Below, in pieces: positions 7,944 through 14,943 of a DNA stretch of 18,342 nucleotides. The translations under genes and the position numbers were made by a program. The stretch is from Spirochaetia bacterium (GTDB taxonomy: Bacteria > Spirochaetota > Spirochaetia > JABMQR01), in the NCBI GenBank assembly GCA_016784705.1, contig JADHUD010000017.1:1-18342 (forward strand), in the 5' to 3' direction. Under the pieces are notes generated by a model. That model searched no databases and was not told the DNA's origin. It saw nothing but the letters and a program-made list of their open reading frames with translations. Every line of letters begins with the position of its first letter. Position 1 is the stretch's first letter.

Positions 7944-10586
7944 TTATTCCTGTTCCATGAGAGAAATATTATCTATATATAAAACGGTTCCAGGAGGAAG
8001 TTTTCCTATTCGGAACTGAAGGCGGGCATCGGCATCAGTAATATTGGACATAGTGAAATTTTTCTTTACAGTCTGCCATTCAATATCAGGAGTCAGCTCT
8101 AATTGTGTATAGAGTGTATAGTTGGGTGATGATTTGAATAAATATGCAAGAATAGTCTCTCTTTTCTGAATCGGTTGTCCGCATCGGATATCGAATGTCA
8201 GTTCATACTTTGATCCTCTTTTAAGTTCAATACCATCCTGCACAAATGCTATGATATCACTTTCATCATTTTGCGGTTTGTATGTTTCAGCGATAATAAT
8301 TCTTCCAACAGCATTATCTGCTTCAAATATAATATCCTGAGCAGCAAGTTCTTGATCCCAACGCAAATTCCAGAAGGATTCATTCTGTTCGAATCCTCCA
8401 TTCTCAACCAGATTAATTCCTGTAGTAGAACCTGCTGTATTCAGCTCTTTAAGAAACTGAGCAACAAAAGAGGGTCTTTGGGTTGCGAAATCTTTAAGCA
8501 CACTTACTTGCTGATACCAGCGGTTGATAGAAGTATCGTTTTTATCACTTGCTGCGGATCGCATATAAGAAGGATATTCCGGGAGCCACCTGGTTAGCTG
8601 ACGGGGAATGTAGGGTTCAATATTTGCTGAGAGGGTTTCAATTATTCCAAGCAGCCGCTTTGTGCCTAAAAGAGCATCAGGATTGATAATAACTCCATCA
8701 CGGGCACCTATAAGCTCCTCATAGCGGTTTATAAAGGTCTCTTTAAAGCTCTGGTTGTGCATAAGATTTTGAAAAATCTGAACTATATGAATGCTAGTAT
8801 CAAACTCAATAATCCGGCTTATCGAGTTGAAATCAGGCCGGCCTATTACCTTATTATCATAAGGGTTGGTACTGGACCAGAACTCAACCGTATCATAGGA
8901 GGCATCGGTATCATAGAGTATCCAACGCCATAGAGAACCGGTTTTCCATGATTTCCATGCTTTCACATTGTTTGCAGGCCAGTCACCGTTGTTGATAAAT
9001 GTCTCGACAATAACATATTCGATGAAAGAATCAATATCTATATAATCCCCGGCCTGATTGTAATATTTATCAAGATAAAAATTGGACTTGGTCATAAATT
9101 CGAGCATTTTTGTATAGGAATCCACAGTCCCGTTCCGGGCATCTGATATATACGTTCCAAATATCATATCCAGTTTTGCAGGATTAATCTGATAGGTGTC
9201 TTCTATCATCTCTTCATTGATTTTTTCTCTTATATTGCTGATGCCCCAGAACTGTCCGTTTATAAACAAAAGGCTTTGCTGATAATCCTGTTTGTCAAGA
9301 TTCAGCGGGGTGACCATTTCGCTGGTAACAATATCGCGCATTATAGCACGTGGAAAATCTGATGCACCGGTTCTTAGTAATAGAGAGTAGACTGTTTCTG
9401 AATTATTATCAAAGAATAGATTAGTGATTTCACGATCACGCGAAATAATCGCCAGAGATTTGTTTGGGAAAGCTCTGGTTGCTGAACCGAAGATCCGCAA
9501 CTGGCAATTCACGTCTATATCCGGTTCCTGCCTGGAGGAGCTGGTGAAATAGGTAAACCGGGCAGGAATTTCCCACTCTTCCTGCAGGTAGTTCGGATTG
9601 TCCGGATCATTGCCTGTTACATAGATACCCGTTTCCGGACTCCAGAGATTAGCGGGATCTGTTGTTAATGATATTATTGGGATGCGGATATCTTCATTAA
9701 TAAAGTACGTATAGACCACCTCCGGTCCTGCTGAAAGCCCTTTATAAAATCTGGCTTTCACTACGGAAGTTTTTCCGATTGATATAGGTTGTTTGTAGAG
9801 TTCGCCCGTTTTGTTTGACGGATATATCCATTCGCTGCGGTTCAGAGCCTGATCAAGCTCATCAATATCAATCCCATCATTTATGGTATATCTGAGCTCA
9901 TATCCTTCCGGAATTTCATTGGGTGAAATTTTAAGCGGTTTATCAGAAGTGTAAAATCCACTTGCAAGAGAGAGGCCGGGGGTGGGAATTACCAGAGAGT
10001 TTGATTCTCCCGGTGTCGGTATATCAAACTGTACCCAACTGGAAATTCCATCTGCATATCTACCAATTGTAGTATTTGAGACGGGGGTTTGGGCTTCCAG
10101 GGTATCCTGGATTATGCGGTCGGAAGAGGTAAGAAACAGTGTCTCCTGAGCATTCTCAATAGTGAAATTTGTATGAAAGTTTGATTTTCCGCGTCCGGTT
10201 CTTTTGTCTTTTCCAGAGAGAAATATAATAAGATGCTCACCGGGGTTGAGTATTTTTGTAGCTGAAAACATCCATTTGTTTAAAATAGTACGATCATCTG
10301 AAAGATACCAGCCACGGATGTTTACCGGTTCAGGACTGGTATTATACAATTCTACCCAATCTGAATAGTCACTGTCCTCATCTTCAAGCAGATTTGTATT
10401 CCATCCGGCCAATTCATTGATTACAATTTTTTTCTGATAAACCGGTTCCTGCGCGGCTGGTATTGTAGTCTGATCGATGGGTTCAGGAATGTACGTTCCG
10501 CATCCGGAAATAATGATTATAAACAGCAGCAGGGTAATTACTAAAAAGGTTAAATTTTTAATAAGACTGTTAAATGTATTTTTCAT
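7944..10586 (-). CDS. LTD-CotH kinase-like lipoprotein (cassette copy A)
   Basis: The protein has 880 residues. Residues 1-29 are a lipoprotein signal ending in the lipobox I-S-G-C29, so it should be lipid-anchored. Domains: LTD about 53-190 (IVINELAGWN, DWVELYNTS, ending IPTPGESN); chitobiase C-terminal-like segment about 201-298 (YELRYTINDG at 229-238); CotH kinase-like about 300-715; C-terminal carbohydrate-binding-like beta-sandwich about 724-880 (LVENGGFEQN, LYIDNISL). Kinase signatures are R405-TGASDFPRAIMRD417, INGQFWGIS at 442-450 with REKIN after it, DWPANN at 535-540, and ILYDTDASYD at 556-565, the presumed metal-binding acidic cluster; PRQLTRW at 661-667 is also typical. It is similar to copy B along its whole length from the LTD onward (roughly 60-70% by eye). 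It is translated from a promoter 6 bp before its ATG with no Shine-Dalgarno. The phosphorylation target is unknown. Confidence 0.9.
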   Translation of the reverse strand: MKNTFNSLIKNLTFLVITLLLFIIIISGCGTYIPEPIDQTTIPAAQEPVYQKKIVINELAGWNTNLLEDEDSDYSDWVELYNTSPEPVNIRGWYLSDDRTILNKWMFSATKILNPGEHLIIFLSGKDKRTGRGKSNFHTNFTIENAQETLFLTSSDRIIQDTLEAQTPVSNTTIGRYADGISSWVQFDIPTPGESNSLVIPTPGLSLASGFYTSDKPLKISPNEIPEGYELRYTINDGIDIDELDQALNRSEWIYPSNKTGELYKQPISIGKTSVVKARFYKGLSAGPEVVYTYFINEDIRIPIISLTTDPANLWSPETGIYVTGNDPDNPNYLQEEWEIPARFTYFTSSSRQEPDIDVNCQLRIFGSATRAFPNKSLAIISRDREITNLFFDNNSETVYSLLLRTGASDFPRAIMRDIVTSEMVTPLNLDKQDYQQSLLFINGQFWGISNIREKINEEMIEDTYQINPAKLDMIFGTYISDARNGTVDSYTKMLEFMTKSNFYLDKYYNQAGDYIDIDSFIEYVIVETFINNGDWPANNVKAWKSWKTGSLWRWILYDTDASYDTVEFWSSTNPYDNKVIGRPDFNSISRIIEFDTSIHIVQIFQNLMHNQSFKETFINRYEELIGARDGVIINPDALLGTKRLLGIIETLSANIEPYIPRQLTRWLPEYPSYMRSAASDKNDTSINRWYQQVSVLKDFATQRPSFVAQFLKELNTAGSTTGINLVENGGFEQNESFWNLRWDQELAAQDIIFEADNAVGRIIIAETYKPQNDESDIIAFVQDGIELKRGSKYELTFDIRCGQPIQKRETILAYLFKSSPNYTLYTQLELTPDIEWQTVKKNFTMSNITDADARLQFRIGKLPPGTVLYIDNISLMEQE

Positions 10587-10592
10587 GGTATT

Positions 10593-10622
10593 AGTATAGT
10601 TGTTTTTTCAATAATTCGTCAA
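10593..10622 (-). promoter_or_regulatory. Leaderless-type sigma70 promoter of cotH-like copy A
   Basis: Reading leftwards: TTGACG (10622-10617), 18 bp, TATACT (10598-10593), then AATACC and the ATG at 10586. There is no purine-rich Shine-Dalgarno in the 30 nt before the ATG. The predicted transcription start is the A of the start codon. The arrangement matches copy B except for one extra spacer base. Confidence 0.72.
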
Positions 10623-10645
10623 ACATCGTTTATCATAAAATTGGA

Positions 10646-10657
10646 TGTCTTAAGACA
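10646..10657. promoter_or_regulatory. 12-bp perfect palindrome between divergent promoters
   Basis: TGTCTTAAGACA is a perfect 12-bp dyad in the 181-bp divergent region, 24 bp upstream of the -35 box of cotH-like copy A. Its symmetry and placement fit a dimeric regulator site. No regulator can be named. Confidence 0.4.
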
Positions 10658-10714
10658 AAAACCAGACATATATAGAGATAGTTTATACTGAATCAGAAAC
10701 GATGATAATAGAAG

Positions 10715-10748
10715 CATCAAGACATCAAAATGTTGACATCAGAACATC
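10715..10748 (+). promoter_or_regulatory. Operator-like 12-bp direct repeats over the antitoxin-gene promoter
   Basis: CATCAAGACATC (10715-10726) and CATCAGAACATC (10737-10748) match at 10 of 12 positions and are offset by 22 bp, about two helical turns. Each is itself CATC-4 nt-CATC. The second copy overlaps the -35 box of the gene at 10768. Ribbon-helix-helix antitoxins typically bind short repeats of this kind at their own promoters, so autoregulation is the natural reading. Confidence 0.5.
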
Positions 10749-10761
10749 TTGGCATTAAACT
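10733..10761 (+). promoter_or_regulatory. Leaderless-type sigma70 promoter of the ribbon-helix-helix gene
   Basis: TTGACA (10733-10738), 17 bp, TAAACT (10756-10761), then TTTTAA and the ATG at 10768. The -35 box is a perfect consensus. No Shine-Dalgarno precedes the ATG, so the transcript should begin at the start codon. Confidence 0.7.
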
Positions 10762-10767
10762 TTTTAA

Positions 10768-11046
10768 ATGAGTATAAGAACAACAATAACTTTGGATGAT
10801 GATGTCGCAATAATGCTACGCAGGCTTCATGAAAAAGAGAGAAAGCCCTTCAAGCAGGTCGTCAATGAGGTGCTGCGTCTGGGAATGATGGGAAAACAGC
10901 CGGGATTTGAAAAGCCAGCTCATTATGAAACGCCAATCCTGCATACTGGATCCTGCCTGTATCCCAATCTTGACTCAGTTGCCGATATTCTGGCGGCTGC
11001 TGATATACGATGGGAAAATCCGCTATCTCTCAGGAACAGCCTATAA
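10768..11046 (+). CDS. Ribbon-helix-helix antitoxin-like protein (VapB-type), orphan
   Basis: The protein has 92 residues. The N-terminus (1-42) has the pattern of ribbon-helix-helix antitoxins: a beta strand IRTTITL, then DDDVAIMLRRLHEKERKPFKQVVNEVLRLG as two helices, closely resembling VapB-type proteins that start RTTLTLDDDV and continue PFKEVVNE. The C-terminal part, with LYPNLDSVADILAAAD, recalls the toxin-neutralising tail (family pattern L..G.DLDNIAEALA). Normally a PIN-domain toxin gene follows within a few bases; here there is none, only repeats. The last eight codons and the stop (from 11020) lie in a repeated 22-bp sequence, so the original C-terminus may have been altered. The gene has its own promoter and operator-like repeats and is transcribed away from the cotH cassettes. 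It may be a remnant of a toxin-antitoxin pair or a stand-alone regulator. Confidence 0.75.
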   Translation: MSIRTTITLDDDVAIMLRRLHEKERKPFKQVVNEVLRLGMMGKQPGFEKPAHYETPILHTGSCLYPNLDSVADILAAADIRWENPLSLRNSL

Positions 11047-11064
11047 TTATAAAAGTTGGCATAG

Positions 11065-11112
11065 CTTGGAGATTGGTAACCCAAACTCCTGAGCTAAATT
11101 CGGTACCCCAAA
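11065..11112. repeat. Twin-palindrome repeat, diverged copy 0
   Basis: This 48-bp copy differs from copies 1 and 2 at 10 positions but keeps both dyads: GGAGATTGG/CCAAACTCC and CTAAATT/AATTTAG. Several differences are paired across the stems, for example A-T changed to C-G at the outer end of the second dyad. Confidence 0.7.
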
Positions 11113-11162
11113 TTTAGCCGCTCCCTTTCAGGAACAGCCATTAATTAACAAATAATTAGCAA

Positions 11163-11210
11163 CGTGGAGTTTAGTACACTAAACTCCTGAGATAAATTCG
11201 GTAAACCGAA
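11163..11210. repeat. Twin-palindrome repeat, copy 1
   Basis: This 48-bp stretch is identical to 11221-11268 and separated from it by 10 bp. It holds the palindrome GGAGTTTAGT-AC-ACTAAACTCC (11166-11187), followed by TTCGGT-AA-ACCGAA. Confidence 0.92.
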
Positions 11211-11220
11211 AAAGCAGTAG

Positions 11221-11268
11221 CGTGGAGTTTAGTACACTAAACTCCTGAGATAAATTCGGTAAACCGAA
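11221..11268. repeat. Twin-palindrome repeat, copy 2
   Basis: Exact copy of 11163-11210. Its first dyad is at 11224-11245. Its second dyad extends past the repeat to give 12-bp arms around AA (11249-11274) and takes in the stop codon of oadB at 11270-11272. Confidence 0.92.
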
Positions 11269-11274
11269 TTTATC
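11249..11274. terminator. Possible bidirectional terminator hairpin at the end of oadB
   Basis: GATAAATTCGGT-AA-ACCGAATTTATC forms a 12-bp stem in either transcript. It includes the oadB stop codon, and the convergent setting fits a terminator. The trailing T-run is short and interrupted, so termination strength is doubtful. Confidence 0.35.
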
Positions 11275-12427
11275 CAATAACAGGTACTATAGCCAGCAGA
11301 ACTCCGGCAGCAACCGCAGAACCGATAACACCGGCAACATTCGGACCCATTGCATGCATGAGAAGGAAGTTATGCGGATTCTCCTCCTGGCCGACTTTAT
11401 TGGCAACACGGGCCGCCATCGGTACCGCAGATACACCGGCTGCACCAATAAGCGGGTTAATGGGATGGCTTTTTGACATTTTGTTCATCAGTTTTGCCAG
11501 CAGAACACCGGTCATTGTTCCGATACTGAACGCAACCAGACCAAGAGCTAGTATGCCCAGTGTTTCCAGTTTGAGGAATTTATCAGCCTGCATCTTTGAT
11601 CCTACAGAAAGTCCGAGGAATATCGTAACGATATTGATGAGAGCGTTCTGCATAGTATCTGACAGCCGGTTTACCACTCCGCTCTCTTTTGCAAGATTTC
11701 CGAACATGAGCGCACCGATAAGCGGTGTTGCTGTCGGCAGCAGAATTATACAGACTATAAGAACCGAGATAGGAAATAAGATTTTTTCCAGCTGGGTTAC
11801 ATGACGCAGCTGTTCCATCTTGATCATCCTCTCCTCTCTTGTGGTAAAGAGTTTCATGATCGGTGGTTGTATAATAGGTACCAGAGCCATATAGGAGTAA
11901 GCGGCAACCGCAATGGGACCAAGCAAATCAGGGGCAAGCCTGCTGGTTACATAGATAGCAGTAGGTCCATCAGCTCCGCCGATAATACCGATAGAAGCAG
12001 CATCAAACAGATTGAAATCAATCCAGGGAGTCAGACCAAGTGCTAAAGCCCCAAGAAGGGCCACAAAAATACCGAACTGAGCGGCTGCACCGAGAATCAA
12101 TGTTTTCGGATTTGCAATAAGCGGACCGAAATCTGTCATAGCTCCGACGCCCATAAAAATCAGGAGCGGGAAAAGCCCGGTTTCTACACCGGAGTGATAG
12201 AGAATTCCAATAAAACCATTTTGTGTTGCATCTGCAATAAATGCCAATGGGATATTCGCAAGAATTGCACCGAACCCAATGGGTACTAACAGGAGAGGCT
12301 CAAATTTTTTCTTTATAGCAAGGAACAGTAATACAAGTCCGACCAAAATCATTACAACTTGACCCGGGGATATGTTCACTAAACCAGTGGATTTCCAGAA
12401 TTCCAGTAATGCACGTCCTAAATCCAT
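11270..12427 (-). CDS. oadB: Sodium-pumping decarboxylase, beta subunit
   Basis: The protein has 385 residues and many membrane segments. It is the Na+-translocating carboxybiotin decarboxylase subunit, which releases CO2 from carboxybiotin and exports Na+. GGADGPTAIY at 150-159 holds the family's essential Asp (D153) in the ion channel. NPLIGAAGVSAVPMAARV at 324-341 and NFLLMHAMGPNVAGVIGSAVAAG (split here as residues 353-375) are the other diagnostic blocks. The start ATG has AAGGAG 8 nt upstream. The gene begins 12 bp after oadA in the order G-A-B of the Klebsiella oad operon. The specific acid decarboxylated (oxaloacetate, methylmalonyl-CoA or other) is set by the alpha subunit, so the beta call is secure for family but not for substrate. 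Confidence 0.95.
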   Translation of the reverse strand: MDLGRALLEFWKSTGLVNISPGQVVMILVGLVLLFLAIKKKFEPLLLVPIGFGAILANIPLAFIADATQNGFIGILYHSGVETGLFPLLIFMGVGAMTDFGPLIANPKTLILGAAAQFGIFVALLGALALGLTPWIDFNLFDAASIGIIGGADGPTAIYVTSRLAPDLLGPIAVAAYSYMALVPIIQPPIMKLFTTREERMIKMEQLRHVTQLEKILFPISVLIVCIILLPTATPLIGALMFGNLAKESGVVNRLSDTMQNALINIVTIFLGLSVGSKMQADKFLKLETLGILALGLVAFSIGTMTGVLLAKLMNKMSKSHPINPLIGAAGVSAVPMAARVANKVGQEENPHNFLLMHAMGPNVAGVIGSAVAAGVLLAIVPVIG

Positions 12428-12439
12428 ACAGTTGACTCC

Positions 12440-14590
12440 TTATGCCTGGCTGATGACAGCAAGAAGGTCACCGGCTTTTTTCTGGTCACCTTGTGCTACA
12501 TTAATTGAGGCTATAGTCCCGGCACACGGGGCGAAAATCTCAGTTTCCATTTTCATTGCTTCCATAACCAGTACCAGTTCATTTTCTGCCACTGTATCAC
12601 CAACCTGTTTCTCAATCCTGAGAATCAATCCGGGCATAGGTGCGGTAATGCTTGAGCCTGCACCTGCTGATGGAGAGGGAGCTTTGGCTGCCGGCGCCTG
12701 AGCTTGAGGAGCCTGAATAGCAGGGGCAGCAGGAGCGGCCGGTTGTGCATACGATTGTCCGGCAGGAGATATTACAGCAAGAACAGCACCGGCTGTTTTC
12801 TGGTCTCCCTGGGAGACATTGATTGCTGTTACCGTTCCGGCGCAGGGAGCGAAAATCTCAGTTTCCATTTTCATCGCTTCCATAACAAGAACCAGCTCGC
12901 CATCAGCAACGGTATCACCAACCTGTTTAACGATCCTGAGGATCAGACCGGGCATAGGAGCTTTGATATCAGTTCCGGGACCGGCAGCAGGAGCCGTCTG
13001 AGTCTGGGGGATAGCCGTATTGATACCATCTTTGATAGCTATGCTGTATGCTACACCGTTTACAATAGCCACATCACCCTGAATTTTAACTCCATACGGT
13101 GTGTTGTTTACCGTTACGGTATATCCTTCGGGGGTATTTGCAGCAGGAGCTGCAGGAGCTGCAGGGGCAGCTTCGACTTCAGTTTTCTTTTCAATCTTTC
13201 TTACACCGATCTTTGCTTCACCCTTGAGATACTGGATACCCTTCTCTTTACATGCTGCTGCAATAAAGATGTTTTCATCTGTAATAGGAAGATTCTCTTT
13301 TTTGAGCATCTCTTCAGCTTGTTTAATACCCTTTGTAGGGTCAGCATCATTAATATCTACTACCAGTTTGGTGGTGGGTTCTTTTCCCAGCTGTTCCTGA
13401 CAAAGTTTTACAATCTCAGGATCCGGGGGCAGAGGAGTTTTTCCAAAATAACCGAGAACCATTTTTCCATACCCTTCAGCAATCTTTTTCCACGGACCGA
13501 ACATGACATTATTGAATGCCTGCTGGAAGTAAAACTGAGAAACCGGGGTTACGGATGTTCCGAAACCGCCGCGCTCAATTGCTTCACCCATAGCCATGGT
13601 TATTTCATGGTATCTGTCCATCAGCCCATTATCTCTGAGCATCTGTGTATTTGCGGTAAGTGCACCGCCGGGAAGAGGAGAGAAGGGGATGAGTGGATTT
13701 ACCATAGTTGCCTCAGGCGGCAGGAAATAATCTGCCATACACTCTTTGAAAACCTCTTCAGCTTCCATAATCTTATCAATATCTATGCCGAGATCGTACT
13801 CTGTCCCTCTTAGTGCATGCCACATCGTAATGACATCCGGCTGACAGGTTCCGCCGGAAACTGGAGCCATGGAAAGATCCACCTGATTTGCTCCGGCTTC
13901 TATTGCTGACATATACTGCTGGATTGAGACACCGGCTGTTTCATGTGAATGGAAAACAATTCTGGCATCCTTACCCAGAAGTTTTCTTGCCCGCTTGATT
14001 GAGTCAAAGACAACTTTAGGAGTTGATGTTCCGGAAGCATCTTTGAAACATACAGAATCATAGGTAATCCCGGCATCAAGAATTTTACGCAGGGTTCCTT
14101 CATAAAAATCCGGATCATGTGCACCGGAAGCTCCCGGAGGAAGTGCCATCATAGTTACCGTGACTTCATGTTTGAGACCTGCATCAACAATACACTGCCC
14201 GGAATAAATAAGGTTATTAACATCATTCAAAGCATCAAAGTTACGAATTGTTGAAATTCCATGTTTTTTAAATAATTTTGCATGGAGGTTGATAATATCT
14301 CTGGGTTGTGAATCAAGACCGACAACATTTACCCCTCTTGCAAGGGTCTGGAGATCTGCATTAGGACCGGCAGTCCTGCGGAATTCATCCATCATGTCGA
14401 AGGCATCTTCATTTCCATAAAAATATAAAGACTGAAATCTGGCACCGCCGCCAGCTTCAAAGTGACGAATCCCTGCCCGTGATGCAGCTTCAACTGCGGG
14501 CATAAAATCTTTTGTAAAAACTCTGGCACCATATACAGACTGAAAGCCGTCGCGGAATGCCGTAACCATAAAATCTACGCGTTTTTTCAT
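12440..14590 (-). CDS. oadA: Sodium-pumping decarboxylase alpha subunit (oxaloacetate decarboxylase type) with two biotinyl domains
   Basis: The protein has 716 residues; OadA with a single biotinyl domain is near 600. A carboxyltransferase TIM barrel (about 5-300) carries D14 in FRDGFQS, the catalytic lysine region FKDASG (K183), and the metal ligands H214 and H216 in FHSHETAG. A PYC/OADA association region follows to about 465. Then comes an Ala/Pro-rich linker and two biotinyl domains, each with EAMKMET: K574 and K680 are the biotin sites, 106 residues apart, and the two are about 80% identical. The subunit moves the carboxyl group from the acid to biotin, and the beta subunit then decarboxylates it while pumping Na+. 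The helix-start motif reads RDGFQS instead of the usual RDAHQS, a form I associate with spirochaetes. It lies 18 bp downstream of oadG and 12 bp upstream of oadB. Confidence 0.93.
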   Translation of the reverse strand: MKKRVDFMVTAFRDGFQSVYGARVFTKDFMPAVEAASRAGIRHFEAGGGARFQSLYFYGNEDAFDMMDEFRRTAGPNADLQTLARGVNVVGLDSQPRDIINLHAKLFKKHGISTIRNFDALNDVNNLIYSGQCIVDAGLKHEVTVTMMALPPGASGAHDPDFYEGTLRKILDAGITYDSVCFKDASGTSTPKVVFDSIKRARKLLGKDARIVFHSHETAGVSIQQYMSAIEAGANQVDLSMAPVSGGTCQPDVITMWHALRGTEYDLGIDIDKIMEAEEVFKECMADYFLPPEATMVNPLIPFSPLPGGALTANTQMLRDNGLMDRYHEITMAMGEAIERGGFGTSVTPVSQFYFQQAFNNVMFGPWKKIAEGYGKMVLGYFGKTPLPPDPEIVKLCQEQLGKEPTTKLVVDINDADPTKGIKQAEEMLKKENLPITDENIFIAAACKEKGIQYLKGEAKIGVRKIEKKTEVEAAPAAPAAPAANTPEGYTVTVNNTPYGVKIQGDVAIVNGVAYSIAIKDGINTAIPQTQTAPAAGPGTDIKAPMPGLILRIVKQVGDTVADGELVLVMEAMKMETEIFAPCAGTVTAINVSQGDQKTAGAVLAVISPAGQSYAQPAAPAAPAIQAPQAQAPAAKAPSPSAGAGSSITAPMPGLILRIEKQVGDTVAENELVLVMEAMKMETEIFAPCAGTIASINVAQGDQKKAGDLLAVISQA

Positions 14591-14608
14591 AAATACTCTA
14601 CCTTTTCG

Positions 14609-14860
14609 TTAACGTTTTGCATAGGCTGCGGCGACAGCGATAGCTGCTGCTATTTCAGCCCCATCATGTGCACCAACTGGTGCTGAACCAATAGCCTTAG
14701 CGGCTGGTGGGGTTGGTTTTATCAGAACTTCTTTTTCGGGGAAATACTTGCGTACCACTATAGATAGAAGTTTTGTAATAAAAATAAGAATAACCAGGAA
14801 GGCAAATACTACTGCCATTCCGGTAACCATAAGGACTAATCCTTGCTGCATTACGGACAC
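14609..14860 (-). CDS. oadG: Sodium-pumping decarboxylase, gamma subunit
   Basis: The small protein has 83 residues, with one membrane helix (about 6-31, GLVLMVTGMAVVFAFLVILIFI), a polar Pro/Lys stretch, and an Ala-rich tail IAAAIAVAAAYAKR, the layout of OadG. This subunit joins the alpha and beta subunits in the membrane and helps assembly. GTG at 14860 is chosen as the start because AAGGAG lies 6 nt before it; an ATG at codon 4 lacks such spacing. It is the first gene of the oadGAB operon and, unlike the other first genes here with an ATG, has a normal leader and ribosome binding site. Confidence 0.9.
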   Translation of the reverse strand: MSVMQQGLVLMVTGMAVVFAFLVILIFITKLLSIVVRKYFPEKEVLIKPTPPAAKAIGSAPVGAHDGAEIAAAIAVAAAYAKR

Positions 14861-14887
14861 TTTAAGCTCCTTGCGATATAAACTGAC

Positions 14888-14924
14888 CTATCAATAAAAT
14901 CGAAAACCCGGCCTTTTATGATAG
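14888..14924 (-). promoter_or_regulatory. Hairpin in the 5' leader of the oad operon
   Basis: In the minus-strand transcript CTATCATAAAA (14924-14914) pairs with TTTTATTGATAG (14899-14888), an 11-bp stem with one bulged base and a 14-nt loop rich in G and T. It lies between the predicted start (about 14937) and the ribosome binding site. The stem itself does not mask the Shine-Dalgarno, so its role is open; no known riboswitch class was recognised. Confidence 0.4.
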
Positions 14925-14943
14925 TGTCAAATCTTTAAGCAAT

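Larger units (their letters stand above)
11020..11268. repeat. Tandem repeat block: 98-bp unit repeated, with a truncated third unit
   Basis: Unit 1 (about 11020-11117) and unit 2 (about 11118-11215) share a period of 98 bp. A 22-bp head (11020-11041 versus 11118-11139) matches at 19 of 22 positions, and a 48-bp twin-palindrome tail matches at 38 of 48. A third copy keeps only the tail (11221-11268). The block fills the convergent gap between the antitoxin-like gene and oadB and contains both 3' ends. Apart from this block, the 223 bp from 11047 to 11269 hold nothing gene-like. Confidence 0.8.

Noticed and set aside
8271..8597. A 108-codon plus-strand frame opposite cotH-like copy A
   Set aside because: It lies wholly within a conserved minus-strand gene, has no Shine-Dalgarno or promoter of the type seen here, and gives a low-complexity product.
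10907..11092. A 61-codon plus-strand frame overlapping the antitoxin-like gene, considered as the missing toxin
   Set aside because: It shows no PIN, RelE or other toxin motif and lies in another frame of the antitoxin-like gene and the repeats.
11065..11268. Repeats considered as a CRISPR array
   Set aside because: There are only three units, spacings differ (50 and 10 bp), units are two full palindromes, and no cas gene is near.
11020..11268. Repeats considered as integron attC sites
   Set aside because: No GTTRRRY/RYYYAAC core pairs and no integrase gene are visible.
12704..13813. A 369-codon open frame on the plus strand opposite oadA
   Set aside because: It is antisense to a clearly conserved gene, is rich in Ser, Arg and Cys with no family motif, and is explained by the codon usage of oadA on the other strand.
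14900..14932. TTGACA upstream of oadG as its -35 box
   Set aside because: No TANNNT lies 16-18 bp downstream; TTGAAT-17-TATAGT further upstream is better.
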